DNA from: Tritrichomonas musculus
Taxonomy: Eukaryota > Parabasalia > Tritrichomonadida > Tritrichomonadidae
Direction of reading: 5' to 3'
DNA: 64,000 bases
NCBI GenBank assembly: GCA_039105265.1
Contig: JAPFFF010000027.1
Span: forward strand, 1,736,001-1,800,000
The notes below the pieces were generated by a model. The model was given only the letters and a program-made list of their open reading frames with translations. It had not been told where the DNA came from and searched no databases. The translations under genes were made by a program, and so were the position numbers. This document shows positions 49,984 through 57,230 of the stretch, piece by piece (position 1 is the first letter of the stretch; each line of letters opens with the position of its first letter).

Positions 49984-51756
49984 TTATTGAAGTTGGAACT
50001 TGGCAAGATCTGCATAAACACCATTCTTTTCAAGCAATTCTTTATGAGTACCAGTTTCAACAATATGTCCTTCTTGGAAAACAAAAATATTATCTGCGTT
50101 CAAAACAGTTGCCAAACGATGTGCAACCAAAATGGAGGTTTTTCCATGTCTGAATTGTTCAAGAGACTGTTGAACCAACTGTTCTGATTCTGTATCAAGG
50201 GCAGCTGTAGCTTCATCAAGAAGAAGAATTGGTGTTGGTGAAAGAATAGCACGTGAAATGCAAATTCTCTGTTTTTGTCCACCACTCAATGATGTTTGTT
50301 GAACCATTGTTGAGTAGTTTGAAGGAAGTTCCATGATAAAGTTATGAGCATTTCCTGTAAGGGCTGCTTGAGTAATTTCTTCACTTGTTGCCTTAGGCTT
50401 GCCATAGGCAATATTATCTGCAATTGTCATTGTGAATAGAACTGGACTTTGTGGAACAATAGAAATGTATTTTCGTAAACTTCTTGGTGCAACATCACGA
50501 ATATCAATTCCATCAATTAATATTTGGCCAGATTCGACATCATAAAATCGTTGCAAAAGTTGTAAAGTTGTAGATTTACCACAACCTGATTCTCCAACAA
50601 ATGCAACTGTTTGTCCAGCTTCAATTTTGAATGATAAATTCTTAACTGCATAGTTTTCGCAACCTTTATACTTGAAAGCAACATCTTTGAATTCAATAGA
50701 ACCTTTCACTTCTGGCATTTCACGACCTACACTTGGATCAATTTCTGGCTTCATTTCAATAATGGCACAAATGTTGCGTGCTGCTGCTTTAGCATTGTTG
50801 AAATCATCAGAAATTGATAAGGCAGAGTTGACACCAATTGTAGCCATGATAATACCATTCATAATGCATGACATTTCAAACATATCTAGAGGTTCGCCAC
50901 TCTCAATGTCAGACATTTTATCCATCATGAACCATGTTAATGTCAACATCATTGCAACTAAAATGCAGTTAGCTAAGCATTTGGTACCACCACGGATAAA
51001 TCCTACTTTATAAAGAATCTTCCTCTCATTCCTTAAATCATTTTTAAAGTCATCAGCTTCTGCGTTTTCTTGATCAAATGATTTAACAGTTCTAAATTCC
51101 GTGCAAATGGAAACAGCTTTTTCGGTTGATTCTGTTCCAGCAGCTGAATACTTTTCATCAACATAATTTGCCCACTTGTTTCCAAGGAACAATTCAAGTC
51201 CAAGACCAATTGGGAATGGAACAAACATTAATGTGTATTTCCAGTTGTAAGCAAAACTGACAATCAAGCCTCCGAATGACTGTGTCATCATAGAAATTGT
51301 AATGAAAAGCATATCAACATAAACATCTTTTATATATGCAACACCTTCTGATATACGACCAATTAGAGCACCTGTTGAAACTCTATCATAAAAAGAAATG
51401 TCAGCATTCATTAATGAACGATACATTTGCTCTCTAATATCAACTGTAAAATATGGCGATACTGCTGATTGAAAAGCTGCACTAACAACGTTTACAACGA
51501 TAATAATTGCTGAAATCCAGGCGGATAGTTTAAGAACGGTAACCATATTTTCAAGAAACTTTGTTTCATCCATGAAGATAGTAACAGCTTTTTTCATGAC
51601 AAGTATGTTGAGTAAGCCTGAACCGCCCATAATTGCAGATGCAATTAAAGAAATAATTAGCAATCCTCTTTTTCTGAAATATCCAATAATTCTTCGGAAC
51701 TCACGTCCTTTGGTAGCTCCCTCCATTGCTTCATCTTTAAAGTTTGATCTAGCCAT
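49984..51756 (-). CDS. ABCB-type half transporter (TMD-NBD)
   Basis: A 590-residue ABC exporter half-molecule of the P-glycoprotein/TAP class. A six-helix transmembrane domain (about 25-330) is followed by a complete nucleotide-binding domain: Walker A GESGCGKST (388-396), Q-loop VPQSPVLF, signature LSGGQ (490-494), Walker B ILLLDE with catalytic Glu515, and switch His546 in AHRLATV. All ATPase residues are canonical. Half transporters work as homo- or heterodimers. The divergent neighbour at 52107 is a second half transporter of the same class, so the two may pair. Substrate and membrane are unknown; trichomonad P-glycoprotein-like genes have been studied for drug efflux. The N-terminus is short and lacks a targeting peptide. 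Confidence 0.94.
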   Translation of the reverse strand: MARSNFKDEAMEGATKGREFRRIIGYFRKRGLLIISLIASAIMGGSGLLNILVMKKAVTIFMDETKFLENMVTVLKLSAWISAIIIVVNVVSAAFQSAVSPYFTVDIREQMYRSLMNADISFYDRVSTGALIGRISEGVAYIKDVYVDMLFITISMMTQSFGGLIVSFAYNWKYTLMFVPFPIGLGLELFLGNKWANYVDEKYSAAGTESTEKAVSICTEFRTVKSFDQENAEADDFKNDLRNERKILYKVGFIRGGTKCLANCILVAMMLTLTWFMMDKMSDIESGEPLDMFEMSCIMNGIIMATIGVNSALSISDDFNNAKAAARNICAIIEMKPEIDPSVGREMPEVKGSIEFKDVAFKYKGCENYAVKNLSFKIEAGQTVAFVGESGCGKSTTLQLLQRFYDVESGQILIDGIDIRDVAPRSLRKYISIVPQSPVLFTMTIADNIAYGKPKATSEEITQAALTGNAHNFIMELPSNYSTMVQQTSLSGGQKQRICISRAILSPTPILLLDEATAALDTESEQLVQQSLEQFRHGKTSILVAHRLATVLNADNIFVFQEGHIVETGTHKELLEKNGVYADLAKFQLQ

Positions 51757-52106
51757 TTTTCAGATTTTTGAATGAATCTATATATTTATGTGATATGAAA
51801 TTGATAGTTATAATTTGTGAATGTTTTAAAAACTAGATAAAAATTATGGTAAAAATCCTTTCAATTTAGTTGATCGTGAAAATAAACTTCAGAAATAAAT
51901 GGATTTATGAAGGTTTGCCATCACTTCCAAAGCTAAATAAATATGGTTAATTTATGATTATTGTTATCATTATTCCAAAAAAAATCAAATTAAATAATAA
52001 TATTTAACGTTTTCATCTCAAATGATTCGCGATCACTTTTTTTTTCAATGATAATGATAGAAATAAATTCAGAGAAAGGAATCATATCATTAAACTTCAT
52101 TATATA
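51757..52106. promoter_or_regulatory. Shared bidirectional promoter region of the ABC half transporters
   Basis: 350 bp separate the two divergent ATGs. On the right, TCATTA initiator-like sites occur at about 52087 and 52098, within 20 bases of the ATG, with TTTTTTTTCAATG about 60 bases upstream. On the left (minus strand), TTCATTC lies about 15 bases before the ATG, next to ATTCAAAAATC. The short shared spacer suggests coordinated transcription. Confidence 0.5.
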
Positions 52107-54221
52107 ATGAGTCGACGAAGAAGTTCTAGTGAATATTCTTATACTTATGGCTCCCAATCTGTTGCATCTAGTGTGCACAAAGACAAGGTTTCTGATGAAG
52201 AAAAGAAGAAAGCCAGAGCTTTCTTATATAAGGTTTGCTTCAAAGATTGGATGGCAATCGTTGGGATTATACCATCTATAATTGCTGGGTTTTTGCCAAT
52301 ATTGTTTATTTACTTCTCAACTGATATTACAAATGGAATGATGACATGGGGAAACAGTGTAACAGAATTTGTTAATCAAACTACAGAATGTGCAACTATT
52401 GGCGGATCTATAGGTATAGATATCACTGCCCCAGACTTTGATCCTGGAAAATTAGATCCGATTAATAATGAAGGTCATGCAAAACTTCTTCAATGCATGG
52501 AAAAAATTAAGAAACCTTTTGATTTGATGGTTGTAGTTATAAAGTGTATCAAAAAAATGGCATGTGTTGGTGCTGCATTATCAGTTTGTGAATTCTTCAA
52601 TGCAGTTTTATGGTTGCTTGTTGGAGCCAATGTTAAGGATACTCTCAAAATTATGATGTATACCAATCTTATGCATAGTGAAATATCATATTTTGATATT
52701 ACTCCAATTGGTAATATTTTAACACTCATGTCAGAAGATGCTGAATCTGTTTCTGTTTCATTTGGATCGGTTAAGTCATCTCAATTTAAATCCATTGCAC
52801 AAGGTATTATTGGTCTTATATTTGCATTTGTCAATTGTTGGCAAGTCGCTTTTGTTTCAATATGTTTCATACCTATTGTTGGTTTGGCATTATTATGCAT
52901 CATGCCTTCGGTTCTTAAGCATTCATCAGTCAAGTTTAAGTATGTTTCAGAATCAATGACAATTGCTGAAGAAACGCTCTCTTCTGTTCGTACAGTTCGT
53001 GGATTTTCAAGAGAAGATGTCGAATTAGGTAGATTTATGAAAGCGACAAAAGAGGCTAGTAAGCATGAAAGATACATTGGCTACTTTATTGTTGTTTTCT
53101 TATTTGTTGTTCTTGTTTCCGTCATTGCAGATGTTTTATGCGACTTCTATTATGGTGCAACTTTTGTTGATAAAGGAAAGCTTGAGTTTGGTGAACTCAT
53201 GACATTATTTATGTACACAATGTTAGGTGCTATGGGTGTTGTTGGCATTCAAGGAACAATGCAAGGTGAAGAAAAAGCTGTTTCTGCCGGTGCCAGAATT
53301 CTGGAAGTAGCTCAACATATATCATCAATTCCATTTGATGGAGGTGAGATCATTGAGGACTTCAAAGGACATATTGAATTCAAAAACGTTTCATTTAAAT
53401 ATCCAACAAGAGATGCTTACGTTCTTAAAAACGTTTCATTTACAATTAGTCCCAAACAAAGCGGCGCTCTTGTCGGTCACTCAGGAAGTGGAAAATCAAC
53501 ATGTGTTCAACTTCTTGAGCGTTTTTATGACGCATCAGAAGGTGTTGTTTTACTTGATGGACATGATATCAGAACTCTTGATCAGCACTGGCTTCACAAT
53601 AAACTCGCTCTTGTTTCACAAGAACCAATTTTATTCAGAAAGACTTTAAGAGAGAATATCAAATATGGATGCCATGATGCAACAGACGAAGAAATAATTG
53701 CAGCTATTGAAATTGCAAACGCCAAAAAAGTCCTCGAAAAACTTGAAAAAGGACTTGATACAATGATTGCAGAAAAAGGTGGATCATTATCAGGTGGTCA
53801 AAGACAAAGAATTGCTATTGCCAGAGCAGTTATTAAAAAGCCAGTTATCTTAATTACAGATGAAGCTACAAGTGCTTTAGATGCTCAAAGTGAAAAGAAA
53901 GTGCAAGTTGCTCTTGACAAAGTCATGCAAGATTGTACTTCTGTTATTGTTGCACATCGTTTGTCAACAATTCGTAATGCAAGCGTTATTTATGTCTTCG
54001 ATGCTGGTGAAATTAAAGAATCAGGAACACATGATGAATTAGTTGCAAAAGGAGGGTTTTACTACAATTTGGTTTTTCGTCAGTTATCTCAAAAAGATCA
54101 AAATCAACAAGGTGGAAAAAACAACGATGATGATGATGATGATTCAGGTGAAAATCCAAAGAATAATAAAGTTGCAAAAGGCCAAAACGATGATGCCTCA
54201 TATAATGAAGATGACGATTAA
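52107..54221 (+). CDS. ABCB-type half transporter with extended first loop
   Basis: A 704-residue ABC exporter half-molecule. Its N-terminal 35 residues are Ser/Arg-rich and cytosolic. Between the first two membrane helices there is a long extracytoplasmic loop (about 72-138) containing paired cysteines (Cys94, Cys130) and an NQT glycosylation site; the divergent partner lacks this loop. The nucleotide-binding domain is complete: Walker A GHSGSGKST (457-465), Q-loop SQEPILF, signature LSGGQ (561-565), Walker B ILITDE with Glu586, and switch His617 in AHRLST. The C-terminal 40 residues are Asp/Asn-rich. Domain order and motif preservation show an intact transporter. Partnership with the neighbour is inferred from gene arrangement and half-size. 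Confidence 0.94.
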   Translation: MSRRRSSSEYSYTYGSQSVASSVHKDKVSDEEKKKARAFLYKVCFKDWMAIVGIIPSIIAGFLPILFIYFSTDITNGMMTWGNSVTEFVNQTTECATIGGSIGIDITAPDFDPGKLDPINNEGHAKLLQCMEKIKKPFDLMVVVIKCIKKMACVGAALSVCEFFNAVLWLLVGANVKDTLKIMMYTNLMHSEISYFDITPIGNILTLMSEDAESVSVSFGSVKSSQFKSIAQGIIGLIFAFVNCWQVAFVSICFIPIVGLALLCIMPSVLKHSSVKFKYVSESMTIAEETLSSVRTVRGFSREDVELGRFMKATKEASKHERYIGYFIVVFLFVVLVSVIADVLCDFYYGATFVDKGKLEFGELMTLFMYTMLGAMGVVGIQGTMQGEEKAVSAGARILEVAQHISSIPFDGGEIIEDFKGHIEFKNVSFKYPTRDAYVLKNVSFTISPKQSGALVGHSGSGKSTCVQLLERFYDASEGVVLLDGHDIRTLDQHWLHNKLALVSQEPILFRKTLRENIKYGCHDATDEEIIAAIEIANAKKVLEKLEKGLDTMIAEKGGSLSGGQRQRIAIARAVIKKPVILITDEATSALDAQSEKKVQVALDKVMQDCTSVIVAHRLSTIRNASVIYVFDAGEIKESGTHDELVAKGGFYYNLVFRQLSQKDQNQQGGKNNDDDDDDSGENPKNNKVAKGQNDDASYNEDDD

Positions 54222-54278
54222 TTATTAAACATTCATGATCTTATACTATATTATATTTATTTTTGTTTTTTTGTTTTG

Positions 54279-54287
54279 TTTTTGAAT
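54279..54287 (+). promoter_or_regulatory. TTTTTGAAT motif upstream of the RNF32-like gene
   Basis: Exact TTTTTGAAT 49 bases before the proposed ATG at 54336. The same word, in the same orientation, lies 49 bases before the acyltransferase ATG, about 51 before SPB1 and 71 before the FKBP15-like gene. Candidate core element only. Confidence 0.35.
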
Positions 54288-54335
54288 AGTTTATATTTAT
54301 TTTTCTCTAACGTATTTCTTACCTCAGATTTGGGA

Positions 54336-55511
54336 ATGAACAAAAGAAATTTTAAAAACAAAATTCCCATTCTAAGAGCTCAAAATATTACTTGCCCTCC
54401 TATCCACCAGCCATTGCAAGCTAAAAAATTGGCTCCATTATCTTCAAAGCCAAGTCAGAATCAAATTGCTATCAAAACCAATCCGCCATCTCCAAAAAGC
54501 AAGCTCTCAAATTTACCTCAGTTTGCTGTACCTCAATATTCAAAATATAAAAACGTTAGATTTTGTGATTTATATGGAAACTATATTGAATCCATTAAAT
54601 GTAACGATTTAAACCAGCATCAAACTCATCAGCATCAAGAAGATTTTTTACAAATTGATCAACAACGATCAAAAATGCCACATATATGTCATACTCACCT
54701 TGCCCAAGTTAAAACAGTACAAAAAAATTATCGCCCTGCATCGCATTTAATTAAGCTTGAAAACAAATGTAAAAATAATGTAAATTATTGTGAAAAATGT
54801 CCTATTTGTAACGATCGTTTTGGAACAGAAAATATTGTTGTTCTCTCATGCGGTCATACGATACATGCAACATGCTTAATGAGTTTTCGTCGCTTTTCGC
54901 GCCAACGTGTTCATAAATGCCCAGTTTGTCATCAAACTTATGAATTTGTTACTCTGAAAGCTGAAATGGAGCATTATAATCGTGCAGCTCTCTTGATTCA
55001 AAGTGTTTTTCGTGGGTACATTTTTCGGAGACGTCATATGATGAATTACGTCTCACCTGGCTCTTTGATCCATAGACGATGGGTTTTTCAAAGAGCTGAG
55101 AAGGCCAGTACTAGGCTCGCTTCAGCTATTGAAGATCAAAGCGATGCTGTTGATGCGATTCTAGCATCAATTGACAAAGAACTCGATTGGGCTCGAAATG
55201 TAATGAGCTCTGTTGAAATCAAAGAAAAGAAAATTGATTGGGAAACTATAAAACTAAAAGTACTTAGGAGATGGAAAGACAGCAAATCTGGTATTGAATG
55301 TCCAATTTGTTTGCGAGAAATTAAGAAAAATGAATGCTCAATTACTTCTTGTTGTCACAGTTTTCATACATGCTGTATTACATCATGGATGTCATACTGT
55401 AAAAAAGCCCAAAATCCAGTTACTTGTCCAGTCTGCAGGTCAGTTTTTCAGTGCTGCGAATTGTGTCAACCATCAATGCCAAAAATTGAAAACAAAAATA
55501 TCTTTTTTTAA
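54336..55511 (+). CDS. RNF32: RNF32-like RING-IQ-RING protein
   Basis: A 391-residue protein from the ATG at 54336. The longer frame beginning at 54276 adds a hydrophobic stretch encoded by promoter-like DNA and is rejected. Two RING-H2 fingers are present: CPIC...CGHTIHATC...CPVC at about 155-198 and CPIC...CCHSFHTCC...CPVC at about 322-367. Between them lies an IQ calmodulin-binding motif, ALLIQSVFRGYIFRRR (about 218-233), and a helical segment ending DWETIKLKVLRRWK before the second RING. This unusual RING-IQ-RING order is that of vertebrate RNF32, which shares the EEWEKIQVQALRR segment at the same place. The protein is a probable E3 ubiquitin ligase. RNF32 is linked to ciliated or spermatogenic cells in animals; a flagellar role here is only suggested. 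Confidence 0.88.
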   Translation: MNKRNFKNKIPILRAQNITCPPIHQPLQAKKLAPLSSKPSQNQIAIKTNPPSPKSKLSNLPQFAVPQYSKYKNVRFCDLYGNYIESIKCNDLNQHQTHQHQEDFLQIDQQRSKMPHICHTHLAQVKTVQKNYRPASHLIKLENKCKNNVNYCEKCPICNDRFGTENIVVLSCGHTIHATCLMSFRRFSRQRVHKCPVCHQTYEFVTLKAEMEHYNRAALLIQSVFRGYIFRRRHMMNYVSPGSLIHRRWVFQRAEKASTRLASAIEDQSDAVDAILASIDKELDWARNVMSSVEIKEKKIDWETIKLKVLRRWKDSKSGIECPICLREIKKNECSITSCCHSFHTCCITSWMSYCKKAQNPVTCPVCRSVFQCCELCQPSMPKIENKNIFF

Positions 55512-55651
55512 TTATTATCATTGACAAGGAATTTGATTTGTATATTTGTTTTATATATTTGTTAATTTAAATATAGTAGATTTTTTGCGGAATTTTGTTT
55601 TGTTTGATTTTTTACAGATAGAAAATTACGAAATTAAAATCACCAAATTCA

Positions 55652-55804
55652 TAATCGTTTAGGTGAAATGTTCTCCTTCTCAACCTAGACTATTCAATAT
55701 TGAATATATTGAATGATATATTCTATGAGCTAATTCAATATTGAATAGCTTTTTTTGATATAAATTTTTTTATTTTTACATAATTTTTCAGGAATATACG
55801 CACC
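55652..55804 (-). repeat. Dispersed repeat, copy 3 (inverted)
   Basis: On the minus strand it reads GGTGCGTATATTCC (compare GGGCGTACGTCC of the 40-kb element). It continues to CAATATTGAATTAGCTCATA then GAATATATC, then a CCTAAACGAT end. Order and spacing agree with the other copies. Confidence 0.55.
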
Positions 55805-55868
55805 AGTGATCACCCCAGGGCTGCGCCCAGCCGAATCGGGTTCTTTGAATTGCTGGATGAATCGGGAA
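55800..55868. other. GC-rich island, possible structured RNA
   Basis: About 70 bases with well over half G+C in a region that is otherwise around a quarter G+C. It holds GGGCTGCGCCC (stem of 4) flanked by CCA/AGCC, and AATCGGG repeated about 26 bases apart. It lacks tRNA B-box and cloverleaf features. It could be a small RNA, a repeat end or a foreign fragment. Confidence 0.25.
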
Positions 55869-56075
55869 GCTATTTAAACTTTATAATTATTCATTATTTA
55901 GCAAAAATTGAATAAAAAAAGTATAAAAAAGTATTCAAAAAGTTAAAAAGTTTTCAAAAAGTGGTGTAGAAAAATACAATTCCATTGATCATTATAAAAA
56001 AAAATATCACATGAATATTTCAAAACAAACTCTAATTTAAAAAATAAATTAATAATAATATACAATACATATAGG

Positions 56076-56615
56076 TTATTTATGAGCCTTGTAAAAAATG
56101 TCGCCATCTTTTAATGTATCACGAAGACCATCTATTGATTTAATGAAATCTTTGACTTGATTGACTCGACGAGTGTTTTTATTAAGATTCCATATTTCAA
56201 TACCATATTGATCATCTTTTTTAGGGCCTATTGTGATTCCAAGAATTTTATCATTGTCCTCAAGTTTACTTTGAAATGATCCGCCGATAATTAAAAATAA
56301 TAAGCTATGCCAAACATTGTTAACAATTTTGTCTGGAACCAAAAAATTAAAAGAGCCACCATTTGAATTTGCTGGATCTTCCCACATTGGTTTTATATTT
56401 ACTCCTTCTTCAGTTTGCGTAAAAACACCTATGGAAGCACGTTTATTATTAACATTTTTAATTTCGTCGATTTTTGGAAGAGAATTATTTAAATCCAAAA
56501 AAGATTCAACAGTATCAAAAGTAGCTATCTCTTCAATCTGATATTGTGACATTTTACGCTGATGATTAAATAAAATAAACCAAAAAGTCCATTTTTGAGA
56601 TAGAGGATGATCCAT
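56076..56615 (-). CDS. EIF4E: Divergent eIF4E-family cap-binding protein
   Basis: A 179-residue protein with the eIF4E fold. It opens with HPLSQKWTFWF (HPL..KW..WF in eIF4E), followed by FDTVESFL (FDTVEDFW), IKPMWEDPANSNGGSF (IEPMWED..N..GG.W) and a C-terminal ISIWN-like strand (YGIEIWNLNKNTRRV). The second cap-stacking tryptophan and its Glu partner are present (Trp78-Glu79, human Trp102-Glu103). The position of the first cap-stacking tryptophan (human Trp56) appears to be Ser23, with Tyr25 nearby. The Trp used to bind eIF4G and 4E-BPs (human Trp73) is Leu40. The protein is therefore probably an atypical (class II/III-like) or specialised eIF4E rather than the main translation factor. Its length is normal and it has no frameshift. 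Confidence 0.85.
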   Translation of the reverse strand: MDHPLSQKWTFWFILFNHQRKMSQYQIEEIATFDTVESFLDLNNSLPKIDEIKNVNNKRASIGVFTQTEEGVNIKPMWEDPANSNGGSFNFLVPDKIVNNVWHSLLFLIIGGSFQSKLEDNDKILGITIGPKKDDQYGIEIWNLNKNTRRVNQVKDFIKSIDGLRDTLKDGDIFYKAHK

Positions 56616-57230
56616 TCTGAATAGTGACTTTTTAAAATGTTGGTTTACTCAAAAAGCTGAGATTTTTAAGAATGATTCAATTATAATTGAATATATGAAT
56701 TATTAATTTCAAATATCTTCATGTATCATTATTTAATATTTAAAATAAATAAATAAAATAGATAATTATTATTAATATATTAAAAATCTTTACATTATCT
56801 TTGAATAAGGATTGTGATTCGTGATCTTTAAGAGACAACATATATTTTTTTGTAAACTTTTGAATATTCATTAAAAACATAGAATATAAAATTCAATAAT
56901 AACTTGTTCGGACAAAGTTTAGGTCAAAAATGATGATATTTCACCAAAACGATCATTTAAAAAAATTTACATCCTTTCAAATTATTTTTTGGATAATATA
57001 AATAAATAAAATGAATAATTTATGTCTATAAAAATATAACCAAAATACTCAAGAAATTTAAAATCAATATATAAAATTATTTTGTGAAAACTCATAGAAT
57101 TTTACTCTCTGAAAAAAAAATTTTGTCTGTTGTTCCTTGAATATTTCAAATAAAAAACATTATTAAAACAAATAAAATTAATAATTATACTAAGTAACAA
57201 AAGATGTTTACAGAACATATTACGAGCTAT
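56616..57230. other. Intergenic region with dispersed repeat copy 4
   Basis: 615 bp between two minus-strand genes: the eIF4E-like gene, whose promoter it should contain, and the second ankyrin gene. It holds repeat copy 4 at 56807-56960 and another partial ACTCATAGAAT word at about 57089. AT-rich otherwise. Confidence 0.45.
56807..56960 (+). repeat. Dispersed repeat, copy 4
   Basis: It begins AAGGATTGTGATTCGTGATC, then TTGAATATTCATTAAAAACATAGAATA, then AAAGTTTAGGTCAAAAATGATGATATTT and ACGATCATT. The segment AAAGTTTAGGTCAAAAA-GATGATATTT is shared nearly exactly with the 40-kb element. It lies in opposite orientation to copy 3 on the other side of the eIF4E-like gene. Confidence 0.6.

Larger units (their letters stand above)
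55512..56075. other. Intergenic region with dispersed repeat and GC-rich island
   Basis: Contains the third copy of the dispersed repeat (55652-55804) and, directly after it, a GC-rich island at about 55800-55868 with a GGGC-TGC-GCCC hairpin and two AATCGGG words. The remainder is AT-rich with AAAAAGT words near 55,925-55,965. No gene is supported. Confidence 0.5.

Noticed and set aside
54276-54335. Hydrophobic N-terminal extension of the RNF32-like protein, looking like a signal peptide
   Set aside because: The extension is encoded by the promoter-like TTTTTGAAT region. The internal ATG at 54336 matches the usual short leaders.
55800-55868. tRNA or spliceosomal snRNA at the GC-rich island
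   Set aside because: No tRNA B box (GGTTCGANTCC) or cloverleaf, and no U1, U2, U4, U5 or U6 core sequence could be recognised.
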